A stretch of 64,000 bases of DNA from Caulobacter segnis (GCF_019931575.1 NZ_CP082923.1:2852001-2916000); one strand, 5' to 3'. Counted from the first letter of the stretch, positions 1 to 10,615 are shown. The notes: generated from the letters alone by a model not told the origin. Translations and numbers: made by a program.

Positions 1-48
1 GACTGCGGATGTTCGGGACGAGACGGGGATGAGCCCTCTCGCGGCGCG

Positions 49-540
49 CTACGTCTTCCGGACCTTGGCCAGCAGCTGCTCGGCCACGCCGACCGGCACG
101 AACTTGGAGATGTCCCCGCCCAGGGCGGCGATCTCCTTGACCAGGCGCGAGGCGATCGCCTGGTGGCGCGGGTCGGCCATCAGGAAGACGGTTTCGATCT
201 CGCGATCCAGCTGCTGGTTCATCGCCGTCATCTGGAACTCGTACTCGAAGTCGGCCACGGCCCTCAGGCCGCGCACGATCATCTGGGCGTTCACGTCCCG
301 GGCGAAGTGCATCAGGAGGCTTTCGAACGGCCTGACCTCGATCTCGGCGATCTTGGTCAGGTGCGCCGTCTCGCGCTCCAGGATATCGACCCGCTCCTCC
401 AGCGAGAACAGCGGCCCCTTGCCGATGTTCACCGCCACGCCGATCACCAGCTTGTCGACCAGCTTGACGGCCCGCCCGATGATGTCGAGGTGACCGTTGG
501 TGACTGGATCAAAGGTCCCCGGATAAAGCCCGACCCGCAT
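49..540 (-). CDS. coaD: Phosphopantetheine adenylyltransferase
   Basis: Cytosolic enzyme of coenzyme A synthesis that transfers AMP from ATP to 4'-phosphopantetheine, giving dephospho-CoA. The 163-aa length is normal for CoaD. The nucleotidyltransferase signature is near the N terminus (YPGTFDPVTNGH, residues 6-17, with the T/HxGH-type motif), and the C-terminal half has the conserved region around IASRLVKEIAALGGDISKFVP. It starts 29 bp after the gyrA stop on the same strand, so it is probably co-transcribed with gyrA. The first 48 bases of the window, downstream of its stop, show no gene. Family assignment is secure. Confidence 0.97.
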   Translation of the reverse strand: MRVGLYPGTFDPVTNGHLDIIGRAVKLVDKLVIGVAVNIGKGPLFSLEERVDILERETAHLTKIAEIEVRPFESLLMHFARDVNAQMIVRGLRAVADFEYEFQMTAMNQQLDREIETVFLMADPRHQAIASRLVKEIAALGGDISKFVPVGVAEQLLAKVRKT

Positions 541-569
541 GCAACCCCCTGCTCTAAGGGTTCGAGGGG

Positions 570-3326
<2,757 letters not shown>

Positions 3327-3357
3327 GGGGATTTTTCGCCGTCAGAATCGGACACGG

Positions 3358-3374
3358 AACAGTCTGAAACTGTT
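3358..3374. promoter_or_regulatory. Inverted repeat in the gyrA/sodC divergent region
   Basis: The 124-bp gap between gyrA and sodC contains AACAGT-CTGAA-ACTGTT, a perfect 6-bp inverted repeat with a 5-bp spacer. A GANTC sequence (GAATC, 3345-3349), the target of the CcrM methyltransferase in Caulobacter, lies 9 bp away on the gyrA side. The position suits an operator or promoter element for gyrA. Function is inferred from position only. Confidence 0.4.
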
Positions 3375-3450
3375 AGCATTGGGATGTGGAAGGCGCCACC
3401 TTTCCGGCCGCTTCATCCCCGCTGTTCGCTTGAATCCGAAGGAAAAACGC

Positions 3451-3990
3451 ATGATCCGCCTTCCCGCCGCCACCGGTGTCGCCCTCGCGGCCCTGATCGC
3501 CGCCTCGCCCATCGCCACCAGCGCCGCTTGGGCCCAGACCACCGCGACGGCCGTGGTCAAGACCGGCGACGGCAAGGACGCCGGCGTCGTGACGCTGACC
3601 GAGGCCCCGCATGGCGTTCTGCTGAAGCTGGAACTGAAGGGCCTGACGCCCGGCTGGCATGCCGTCCACTTCCACGAAAAGGGCGACTGCGGCGCGCCTG
3701 ACTTCAAGTCTGCCGGCGCCCACGTCCACACCGCCGCCACCACGATCCACGGTCTCCTGAACCCGGACGCCAACGACAGCGGCGACCTGCCGAACGTCTT
3801 CGCCGGCGCCGACGGCTCGGCCACGGCCGAGGCCTATTCGCCCCTGGTGTCGCTGAAGGGCGCCGGCGGCCGTCCGCCCCTGCTGGACGCCGACGGCAGC
3901 TCGATCGTCGTCCACGCCAGCCCTGACGACCACAAGAGCCAGCCGATCGGCGGCGCCGGGGCGCGCGCCGCTTGCGGTGTGTTCAAGTAG
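3451..3990 (+). CDS. sodC: Periplasmic Cu/Zn superoxide dismutase (SodC)
   Basis: Exported superoxide dismutase, 179 aa, with a Sec signal peptide ending near AAWAQ (about residue 29). The ATG at 3451 was chosen because it gives this signal peptide and is preceded by GAAGGAAAA; the open frame extends further upstream without a sensible N terminus. Copper ligands are visible as His73 and His75 (HFH), His91 and His155 (SIVVHA), the disulphide cysteines are Cys80 and Cys175, and the active-site Arg is R172 in GARAACG. His100 and Asp112 (GDLPN) match zinc ligands, but the position equivalent to human His80 is Asp109. Family assignment is secure; the effect of the substitution is unknown. Confidence 0.95.
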   Translation: MIRLPAATGVALAALIAASPIATSAAWAQTTATAVVKTGDGKDAGVVTLTEAPHGVLLKLELKGLTPGWHAVHFHEKGDCGAPDFKSAGAHVHTAATTIHGLLNPDANDSGDLPNVFAGADGSATAEAYSPLVSLKGAGGRPPLLDADGSSIVVHASPDDHKSQPIGGAGARAACGVFK

Positions 3991-4000
3991 AGCCCTAGGG

Positions 4001-4029
4001 TCCCGCCACGATTCATCGTCGTGGCGGGA
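4001..4029 (+). terminator. Perfect 11-bp hairpin after sodC
   Basis: TCCCGCCACGA (4001-4011) and TCGTGGCGGGA (4019-4029) are exact inverted repeats separated by 7 nt. The hairpin begins 10 bp after the sodC stop. It has no T-run, so it is not a classic intrinsic terminator. The right arm contains the GGCGGGA that would be the ribosome binding site for the lipoprotein gene starting at 4036, so the stem could also hide that site. Confidence 0.55.
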
Positions 4030-4035
4030 AATCCC

Positions 4036-4528
4036 ATGCGTACCTGGCGCCTGTCGCTCATTGTCCTTGTCCTGGCCGCAACGGCCGCCTGCAACGAGGC
4101 CAAGACGCCCAAGGACGCCAAGCCGAGCGAGAAGCCGCCGGCGTCTGTCCCCCCGCCCTCGACGGAACTGGTCTCGCTGGCCTGGAAGCCGGCCGACGGC
4201 GACCAAAACCTGCAGTCCTTCGAACTCCGGCTGACCGGCGCGGACATAGTCTCCGTCTGTCGCCCCCCCCCCCGGCTGGGTCCTCAAGGGCGCGGGCGCG
4301 AAAGTGAGTGGCTACGCCACGGTCGGCGCCGGCTTCATCAGCGTCGATGACCTGCGGGATCTGGACGGCCTGTTCCTGATCCGCCCCCGCGCCGGAGAGG
4401 CGATCGGCGTGAGCGGGAAGCTGCTTACCGGCGTCTATACCGGCGACGAAGGCCAGAGCGAGATCGCGGCCACGCCGGCGCTGTTGCGGCGCCAGCCCGC
4501 GACGCAGTGCCCGGCGGTCAAGGGCTAG
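4036..4528 (+). pseudogene. Small lipoprotein gene frameshifted at a C11 tract
   Basis: The 5' part encodes a lipoprotein signal (MRTWRLSLIVLVLAATAAC, lipobox TAAC) and about 75 residues, then the frame shifts at a run of 11 cytosines (4263-4273). In the next frame the coding sense continues (GWVLKGAGAKVSGYATVGAG and on) to a TAG at 4526-4528. Removing one C rejoins the frames as CRPPPGWVLK, giving a protein of about 163 aa. The alternatives are a true pseudogene, slipped-strand phase variation at the tract, or a sequencing error. I do not recognise the family. It ends in a 4-bp overlap with the convergent EamA gene. Confidence 0.75.
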
Positions 4529-5430
4529 GCCGTCTCCGCCAAGGCGTCCGTGGCCTTGCCGCGCTTCTCGGTCAGCGCCACCAGAGCCACACCGGCCATG
4601 GTGGCGCCGCCACCGATCAGCAGCTGGGTCGACAGGGTGTCGCCCAGGAACATCACCCCGATCGTGCAGGACACCAGCGGCGTCAGCAGGAAGTATGGCG
4701 TCACGCGGCCCGGCTCACGGCGCTGGACCAGCCAGAACAGCAGCGCGCTGGCCCCGATCGTCGAAACTACCCCGGCGAACAGAACCGCGGCCCAGGCGAT
4801 CGGCGGCGCGGCCGCGACCTTGGCCCCGAGATCCTTCTCGAAGGCCAGCGACATCAGTAGCAACACCGGCGTCGCGACCAGGGCCGTCATGCCCTGCATC
4901 TTCAGCGGCTTGATCCCAGGCGTCTTGCGCACCAGCACCGTGGCCACGGCCCAGCAGGCCCCCGCCAGCACCACCAGCAGGATCGCCGGCAGATCGCCGG
5001 CCGCGTGGGGATCGAGGCTCATCCAGGCCACGCCGAGGAAAGCGACCACCAAGCCCGCCACCGCCGGCGGGCGCATGGTCTCGCCCAGCATTCGCCAGGC
5101 GAAGATCGCCGTGAACGGGATCCATAGCTGGCTGGCCACCACCAGCGGGCTCAGGGCGTCGGCCATGCTGAAGGCCAGGTAGATGATCCCGAAATGGATC
5201 GGCCCGGTCAGCAGCACGATGACCAGCAGCTTTCTGGGCTCGGGAAACGGCGGCTTGATGAACGGGAACAGGAAGACCAGCGCCGCCAGGAACCGCAGCC
5301 CGCCCATCAGCATCGGCGGCAGATAGGCCGTCGCCACCTTGGCGGCGGCGTTGTTGATCCCCCAGGTCAGGATGATCGCCAGGATGGCGAGGTATTCCAG
5401 ACCGGTCAGCGGGGAGGACTTGGCGGACAT
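4525..5430 (-). CDS. EamA/DMT-family inner-membrane transporter
   Basis: A 301-aa polytopic protein with about ten hydrophobic segments and the internal EamA duplication typical of drug/metabolite transporters. The N-terminal repeat starts at LAILAIILTWGINNAAAK; the second covers ILLVVLAGACWAVATVLVRK onward. It probably exports metabolites or amino acids, but the sequence does not indicate a substrate. It stands alone, convergent with the lipoprotein gene and tail to head with bioA, which is 43 bp upstream on the same strand. Confidence 0.88.
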   Translation of the reverse strand: MSAKSSPLTGLEYLAILAIILTWGINNAAAKVATAYLPPMLMGGLRFLAALVFLFPFIKPPFPEPRKLLVIVLLTGPIHFGIIYLAFSMADALSPLVVASQLWIPFTAIFAWRMLGETMRPPAVAGLVVAFLGVAWMSLDPHAAGDLPAILLVVLAGACWAVATVLVRKTPGIKPLKMQGMTALVATPVLLLMSLAFEKDLGAKVAAAPPIAWAAVLFAGVVSTIGASALLFWLVQRREPGRVTPYFLLTPLVSCTIGVMFLGDTLSTQLLIGGGATMAGVALVALTEKRGKATDALAETA

Positions 5431-5473
5431 GCACGGGCTTGGACCAGACCCGGCCCGTCAGGTCAATGAAGGT

Positions 5474-6736
5474 TCAGGCGGCGCCGACCACCCTGCGGAC
5501 GGCGGATGTCAGCAGGTCGAGATCAGCGTCCGGCGTCGTGAAGGCCGGGGTCAGATAGACCAGCTTGCCCATCGGCCGGATCCAGGCTCCCAGATCCGCG
5601 AACCGGGCGCAGAGATCACCGACCGCCACCGGCGTGTCGAACTCGACGACGCCGATCGCGCCCAGGGTCCGCACGTCGACGACGCCCCTGCCCGCCCGGC
5701 ACGGCTCCAGCCCCTCGGCCAGCGCCGCCGAGACCTGCGCCACGTTGGTCGCCCAGGTCCCATCCTCGAACAGGTCCAGCGAGGCGTTGGCCGCCGCGCA
5801 GGCCAGCGGATTGGCCATGTAGGTCGGGCCGTGCATCAGGGCCGCGCCGGCGTCGTCGGACCAGAAAGCCTCGAACACCTTGCGCGAGGCCACGGCCGCC
5901 GACAGCGGCAGGGTTCCGCCGGTCAGCGCCTTGGACAGGGTGACGATGTCAGGCTCGACCCCCGCCGCCTGCATGGCGAACAGGGTCCCGGTGCGACCGA
6001 AGCCCGTGAAGATCTCGTCGAAGATCAGCAGCACGCCGTGCTTGTCGGCCAGGCGGCGCAAGGTGCGCAGCACTTCCGGTGGATGCAGCAGCATGCCCCC
6101 CGCGCCCTGGACCAGCGGCTCGACCAGGATCGCCGCGATCTCATGCCCCCGCGCGGCCAGCAACGCGTCCAGCGCCGCCTCGCTCTCGGCGTTGCGCGGC
6201 AGATCAGCGATCACCTGGTCAGGCATGACGCCGGCGAACAGACTGTGCATGCCCTCCTCCGGGTCGCAGACCGTCATCGTCGCCAGGGTGTCGCCGTGAT
6301 AGCCGCCCCGGAAGGCCAGGAACTTGGTCCGCCCACGCACACCCTGATTGATCTGGAACTGCAGCGCCATCTTCATGGCGATCTCGACCGAGACCGAGCC
6401 GCTCTCGGCGAAGAACACGTGGTCCAGTTGGCCGGGCAGCAGCTTCGCCAGCCGCTCGGCCAACCGGTAGGCCGGCTCATGCGCCAGGCCGCCGAACATC
6501 ACGTGCGGCATGCGGTCGATCTGCTCGCGCAGCGCGGCGGCGATGTGGGGGTGGTTGTAGCCGTGGCAGGCCGTCCACCACGAGGCCAGGCCGTCGACCA
6601 GTTCGCGACCGTCCGCCAGCACCAGCCGCGAACCTTTCGTCGCGACCACCGGCAGCGGCGGGCGCGCGGTCTTCATCTGGCAGTAGGGCCGCCAGACGTG
6701 CGGCGCGCCTTGGGTCAGCCAGGCGGGATCGGACAT
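5474..6736 (-). CDS. bioA: Adenosylmethionine-8-amino-7-oxononanoate transaminase
   Basis: PLP enzyme of biotin synthesis that converts KAPA to DAPA using S-adenosylmethionine as amino donor. The 420-aa length is normal. Class-III aminotransferase motifs are present: FFAESGSVSVE, YHGDT, DEIFTGFGRTGTLF (PLP-binding Asp) and LSKALTGGTLP (Schiff-base Lys). The ATG at 6736 (MSDPAWLTQG) was chosen over longer in-frame options because it follows a GGAAAG Shine-Dalgarno-like stretch and leaves the divergent bioF upstream region free. It is divergent from bioF-bioD across 75 bp. Confidence 0.95.
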   Translation of the reverse strand: MSDPAWLTQGAPHVWRPYCQMKTARPPLPVVATKGSRLVLADGRELVDGLASWWTACHGYNHPHIAAALREQIDRMPHVMFGGLAHEPAYRLAERLAKLLPGQLDHVFFAESGSVSVEIAMKMALQFQINQGVRGRTKFLAFRGGYHGDTLATMTVCDPEEGMHSLFAGVMPDQVIADLPRNAESEAALDALLAARGHEIAAILVEPLVQGAGGMLLHPPEVLRTLRRLADKHGVLLIFDEIFTGFGRTGTLFAMQAAGVEPDIVTLSKALTGGTLPLSAAVASRKVFEAFWSDDAGAALMHGPTYMANPLACAAANASLDLFEDGTWATNVAQVSAALAEGLEPCRAGRGVVDVRTLGAIGVVEFDTPVAVGDLCARFADLGAWIRPMGKLVYLTPAFTTPDADLDLLTSAVRRVVGAA

Positions 6737-6744
6737 GACGGCGC

Positions 6745-6807
6745 TTTCCGTTTGCGGACTCGGGGCGCCTTGCCTATTCCCGCGCACCAGCCACGGCAAA
6801 CGGGAAA
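6745..6807. promoter_or_regulatory. Mirrored leader motif between bioA and bioF
   Basis: The 75-bp divergent gap carries TTTCCGTTTGC (6745-6755) and GCAAACGGGAAA (6796-6807), which are inverted copies of one motif differing by one inserted base. Each lies just upstream of one start codon (bioA and bioF), so both messages start with the same GCAAACGG(G)AAA leader that includes the ribosome binding site. A shared control element is an inference; I do not recognise a BirA operator. Confidence 0.4.
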
Positions 6808-6811
6808 CGAC

Positions 6812-7963
6812 ATGCACAGCCTGGACGCCTTCGCCGGCGAGAAGCTGGCGGCCCTGGACGCCAAGAGCCTGCGCCGCCGCCTCAAGCCGACCCGCCGCCA
6901 CGACGGCGCCGTGGTCGAGCGCGACGGCAAGCGGCTGATCTCGTTCTCGTGCAACGACTATCTGGGCCTGTCGCACCATCCCGCCGTCCGCGCGGCGGCG
7001 GCCGAGGCGGCGCTGAACTACGGCGCGGGCGCCGCGGCCTCGCGCCTCGTCACCGGCGACCATCCGCTGCTGTCCGACCTGGAAAAGCGCCTGGCCCGAC
7101 TGAAGGGGACCGAAGCCGCCTGCGTGTTCGGTTCGGGATATCTCGCCAATACCGGCGTCATTCCCACCCTGGTCGGGCCCGGCGACGCGATCTTCGTCGA
7201 CGCCCTGGCCCATGCCTGCATCTGGGCCGGCGCCCAGCTCTCGGGAGCCAGGATCATCCGCTTCGCGCACAACGACGCCGCCGACCTGGCCCGCCTACTG
7301 GAGGCTGAGCGGCCCAGCGTTCGGCACGCCCTGGTCGCCACCGACGGCGTCTTCTCGATGGACGGCGACATCGCCCCGCTGGACCTGCTGTCGGACCTCT
7401 GCTACCGCCACGACGCCTGGCTGCTCAGCGACGACGCCCACGGAGTCGGCGTCCTGGCCCAGGGGCGTGGCTCCAGCGCCCTGTTCCCGAATGCGAAGAT
7501 CCCGCTGCAAATGGGCACACTGTCCAAGGCCCTGGGCTCGTATGGCGGCTATCTGTGCGGCTCCCAGGCGGTGATCGACCTCCTGAAGACCCGCGCCCGC
7601 ACCCTAGTCTACGCCACCGGCCTGCCGCCCGCCTCGGCGGCCGCCGCCCTAGCGTCGCTGGACGTCATAGAGGCTGACCCTGCCTTCACAGAGCAGCCGC
7701 TGGCCAAGGCGCGCCTCTTCACCCGCCGGCTGGGCCTGCCGGACGCCGAGAGCCCGATCGTGCCGGTGATCATGGGCAGCGCCGACGCCGCCCTCGCCGC
7801 CTCGGCCGCGCTGGAGGACCAGGGCTTCCTGGTCGTGGCCATCCGGCCGCCGACGGTGCCTGAGGGCACGGCCCGCCTACGCGTGGCCTTCAACGCCCTC
7901 CATGCCGACGGCGATGTCATCCGTCTGGCCGACGACATCGCGGCGCTAAGGAACGCCACATGA
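6812..7963 (+). CDS. bioF: 8-amino-7-oxononanoate synthase
   Basis: PLP-dependent alpha-oxoamine synthase that condenses pimeloyl-thioester with alanine to give KAPA, the first ring-building step of biotin synthesis. The 383-aa protein shows the family signatures SCNDYLGLSHHP, GSGYLANTG, DDAHGVGVLAQGRG and the PLP lysine region GTLSKALGSYGGY. The ATG at 6812 follows GGGAAA at good spacing. It overlaps bioD by 4 bp (ATGA), indicating translational coupling. Confidence 0.96.
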   Translation: MHSLDAFAGEKLAALDAKSLRRRLKPTRRHDGAVVERDGKRLISFSCNDYLGLSHHPAVRAAAAEAALNYGAGAAASRLVTGDHPLLSDLEKRLARLKGTEAACVFGSGYLANTGVIPTLVGPGDAIFVDALAHACIWAGAQLSGARIIRFAHNDAADLARLLEAERPSVRHALVATDGVFSMDGDIAPLDLLSDLCYRHDAWLLSDDAHGVGVLAQGRGSSALFPNAKIPLQMGTLSKALGSYGGYLCGSQAVIDLLKTRARTLVYATGLPPASAAAALASLDVIEADPAFTEQPLAKARLFTRRLGLPDAESPIVPVIMGSADAALAASAALEDQGFLVVAIRPPTVPEGTARLRVAFNALHADGDVIRLADDIAALRNAT

Positions 7964-8619
7964 GAGCGTTCTTCGTCGCCGGGACCGGCACCGATCTTGG
8001 CAAGACCCACATCGCCTGCGCCCTGCTGCGCGCCGCCCGCGCGCGGGGCCTCAGCGTCGACGCTTTCAAGCCGGTGGTCAGCGGCCTTGATCCCGACGCG
8101 CCGGAGAACAGCGACCCCGCCCGTCTGGCCGCCGCGATGGGCCGACCGGACGCCTGGGCCGAGATCTCGCCAAGACACTATCGCGCGCCACTGGCTCCCA
8201 ACTTGGCCGCCCGGCTGGAGGGCGAAACCCTGGCCATGACGGACCTCATCGCCAGCTGCCGGACCTGGCTGAACCATCGCGACGTCGACCTCGCGCTGAT
8301 CGAAGGCGCCGGCGGCGTCATGTCGCCGATGACCGACGACGCCACCAATCTGGACCTGATGACCGCGCTGAACCTGCCGGTCCTGCTGGTCGCCGGCAGC
8401 TATCTAGGCACGGCCAGCCACCTGCTGACCGCGCTGGAGGTGCTGCGGGCGCACGGCCTGACGGTCGCCGCGATCGTGGTCAGCGAAAGCCTCGACGCCC
8501 CGGATCTGACCCAGACCGTCGAGATGCTGCGGAGTTTCGAACGCCAGACCCAGATCCTCGTCGCCCCAAGGGACGAGGCTTGGAACGCTGACGACCTGGA
8601 CCACCTGCTGCTGGGCTGA
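7960..8619 (+). CDS. bioD: Dethiobiotin synthetase
   Basis: ATP-dependent carboxylase that closes the ureido ring of DAPA to form dethiobiotin. The 219-aa protein has the P-loop GTGTDLGKTH (residues 8-17), catalytic Lys37 in DAFKPVVSG, and EGAGGVMSP, all typical of BioD. It overlaps bioF at ATGA. No bioB is nearby, so the last biotin step must be encoded elsewhere. Its 3' end is 3 bp from the convergent dehydrogenase gene. Confidence 0.95.
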   Translation: MRAFFVAGTGTDLGKTHIACALLRAARARGLSVDAFKPVVSGLDPDAPENSDPARLAAAMGRPDAWAEISPRHYRAPLAPNLAARLEGETLAMTDLIASCRTWLNHRDVDLALIEGAGGVMSPMTDDATNLDLMTALNLPVLLVAGSYLGTASHLLTALEVLRAHGLTVAAIVVSESLDAPDLTQTVEMLRSFERQTQILVAPRDEAWNADDLDHLLLG

Positions 8620-8622
8620 ACC

Positions 8623-9477
8623 TTACTTCTCCAGCCGCGCCACCAGGCTGGACGTGTCCCAGCGGTTGCCGCCCATGGCCTGGACCTCGGCGTAGAACTT
8701 GTCGATCAGGGCCGTGCTTTCCAGCTTGGCGCCATTGCGGGTCGCCTCTTCCAGGGCGATGCCCAGGTCCTTGCGCATCCAGGCGACCGCGAAGCCGAAG
8801 TCGAACTCGCCGCGCGCCATGGTCGGCCAGCGGTTCTCCATCTGCCACGACTGGGCCGATCCCTTGGAGATGGCGGCCAGCACGTCGTCGGTCGGCAGGC
8901 CGGCGCGCTTGGCGAAGTGCAGCGCTTCGGCCACGCCCTGGACGACGCCGGCGATGGCGATCTGGTTGCACATCTTGGTCAGCTGGCCCGCACCCACTTC
9001 GCCCATGCGGCGCACGGCCTTGGCGTAGACCTCGATCACCGGCAGCACGCGCTCGTACGCCGTCTGGTCGCCGCCGGCCATGATGGTCAGCTGGCCGTTC
9101 TCGGCGCCGGCCTGGCCGCCCGAGACCGGCGCGTCGACGAAGGCTCGGCCGCTCTTGTCCAGCAACGCCGACATCTCGCGGGCCACGGTGGCGGAGGTGG
9201 TGGTGTGGTCGACGATCACCGCGCCCTCGGCCAGGGCCGGCAGGGCCTGCGCCACCACGTCGCGGACGTCGTCGTCATTGCCCACGCACAGCAGCACGAC
9301 CTCGGCCCCGTTCACCGCCTCGGCGATGGTCTCGAAGGCCTGCCCGCCGTGCTTCTCGGCCCAGCGGCGCGCCTTTTCGGGGCTGCGGTTGTAGACGGCG
9401 ACCTCATGGCCGGCGGCCTTCAGGTGGCCCGCCATCGGAAAGCCCATCACGCCCAGGCCGATAAACGCCGTCTTCAT
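8623..9477 (-). CDS. NAD-dependent 3-hydroxyisobutyrate dehydrogenase-like oxidoreductase
   Basis: A 284-aa beta-hydroxyacid dehydrogenase. The Rossmann motif FIGLGVMGFPMAGHL (residues 5-19), the substrate-binding signature DAPVSGGQAGAENGQLTIM and the catalytic-lysine helix GQLTKMCNQ are clear. Candidate substrates are 3-hydroxyisobutyrate, tartronate semialdehyde or succinic semialdehyde (GLYR-type); the sequence does not decide among them. It is monocistronic and convergent with bioD. Confidence 0.88.
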   Translation of the reverse strand: MKTAFIGLGVMGFPMAGHLKAAGHEVAVYNRSPEKARRWAEKHGGQAFETIAEAVNGAEVVLLCVGNDDDVRDVVAQALPALAEGAVIVDHTTTSATVAREMSALLDKSGRAFVDAPVSGGQAGAENGQLTIMAGGDQTAYERVLPVIEVYAKAVRRMGEVGAGQLTKMCNQIAIAGVVQGVAEALHFAKRAGLPTDDVLAAISKGSAQSWQMENRWPTMARGEFDFGFAVAWMRKDLGIALEEATRNGAKLESTALIDKFYAEVQAMGGNRWDTSSLVARLEK

Positions 9478-9573
9478 GCGCAGACTCCTTGCAAGAGAAG
9501 GAGGGATTACGCGTCCGGCACGCCGTGCGGCAACCCCATCTTAACGACCTTTGGGCAGGTTGCCGGTTCAAGG

Positions 9574-9587
9574 TTAAGCAGGCTTAA
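9574..9587. promoter_or_regulatory. TTAAGC-AG-GCTTAA palindrome before motB
   Basis: A perfect palindrome with a 2-bp centre ends 5 bp before the motB ATG, where a ribosome binding site would normally be. The TTAA-N6-TTAA arrangement resembles the CtrA box (TTAA-N7-TTAA) with one base less spacing, and a half-site TTAACG lies at 9541. It could be an operator or a short mRNA stem. CtrA control is speculative. Confidence 0.35.
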
Positions 9588-9592
9588 GCGCG

Positions 9593-10495
9593 ATGGCGGT
9601 CAACAGCGAACAGCCGATCATCATCAAGAAGGTGAAGAAAGGCGGCGGGCACGGTCACCACGGTGGCGCGTGGAAGGTCGCCTATGCCGACTTCGTGACG
9701 GCCATGATGGCCTTCTTCCTGTTGATGTGGCTGCTGAACACGACCAGCCCCGAACAGAAGCAAGGCATCGCCGACTACTTCGCGCCCGCCTCGATCTCGT
9801 CGACCACCAGCGGTTCCGGCGGCATCCTTGGCGGCACCTCGCTGGGCGACGACGGCGCCAAGGCCGACGGCAAGATGTCGGTGATCCAGCAGTTGGCCCC
9901 CGAGGCTCCGGATCACGTCGACAAGGACGGCCAGAGCAGCACCACGCCCGCCAATCTCGACTCGGCCAGCGAACAGGCCCTGCGCGACGCCCTGGCCAAG
10001 AAGGAACAGGACGCCTTCGCCTCGGCGGCCCAGTCCCTGCGCCAGTCGCTGCAGGACATGCCGGAACTGGCGGAGCTGTCGAAGCAGATCATGATCGACC
10101 AGACCCCGGAAGGCCTGCGCATCCAGCTGGTCGACCAGGAAGGCCGCTCGATGTTCAAGGAAAACTCGCGCGAGCCGAACGACCGCGCCCGCATCCTGCT
10201 GCGCGCCGTCGCCAAGGTGATCAATCAGCTGCCCAACCGTGTGACCATCTCGGGCCACACCAGCGCCAACGCCTACGGCAAGAAGCAGGATGGCGACTGG
10301 GCCCTGTCGGCCTCCCGCGCCGACGCCTCTCGCCAGGTCCTGCGCGGCGCGGGCGTCGACGACGACCGCATCTATCAGGTCTCGGGCAAGGCCAATTCGG
10401 AACCGCTGTACGCCGACGATCCCACTCTGGCGGGCAACCGCCGGATCTCGATTATCCTGCTGCGCGAAAAACCCGTCCTGCCCGACAACCTGTAG
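9593..10495 (+). CDS. motB: Flagellar motor stator protein MotB
   Basis: Stator subunit that conducts protons with MotA and anchors to peptidoglycan. The 300-aa protein has the basic N-terminal stretch KKVKKGGGHGHHGG, a single transmembrane helix carrying the proton-binding Asp33 (AYADFVTAMMAFFLLMWLL), a Gly/Ser/Thr-rich linker, and a C-terminal OmpA/MotB peptidoglycan-binding domain from about residue 180 to 298 (ISGHTSANAYG, LSASRADASRQVL, AGNRRISI). There is no motA beside it, so the two stator genes are unlinked. Other OmpA-like proteins lack the N-terminal motor helix. Confidence 0.94.
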   Translation: MAVNSEQPIIIKKVKKGGGHGHHGGAWKVAYADFVTAMMAFFLLMWLLNTTSPEQKQGIADYFAPASISSTTSGSGGILGGTSLGDDGAKADGKMSVIQQLAPEAPDHVDKDGQSSTTPANLDSASEQALRDALAKKEQDAFASAAQSLRQSLQDMPELAELSKQIMIDQTPEGLRIQLVDQEGRSMFKENSREPNDRARILLRAVAKVINQLPNRVTISGHTSANAYGKKQDGDWALSASRADASRQVLRGAGVDDDRIYQVSGKANSEPLYADDPTLAGNRRISIILLREKPVLPDNL

Positions 10496-10570
10496 CAGGC
10501 GCCCTGTGACCCTTCGCCGCGCGATGCGTCGATGACGCGCCGTGAAGCTTGCGCAACCGGACGCTATGCC

Positions 10571-10615
10571 CCCTAATCCCATTCAGGGCTGGTCGATAGA
10601 CGAGAGGGGTTAGGG
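10571..10615 (+). promoter_or_regulatory. Leader stem covering the bpt ribosome binding site
   Basis: CCCTAATCCC (10571-10580) can pair with GGGGTTAGGG (10606-10615) over 10 bp including one G-T pair, with a 25-nt loop. The right arm is the purine-rich stretch directly before the GTG start of bpt, so folding would cover its ribosome binding region. Regulatory meaning is an inference. Confidence 0.3.

Noticed and set aside
5339..7963. Long plus-strand frame extending upstream of bioF across bioA
   Set aside because: Only the part from 6812 encodes BioF. The upstream extension is antisense to bioA and lacks similarity.
9541..9580. Possible CtrA or sigma-54 promoter before motB
   Set aside because: TTAA spacing is 6 not 7, and no GG-N10-GC sigma-54 pattern is present, so neither can be claimed.
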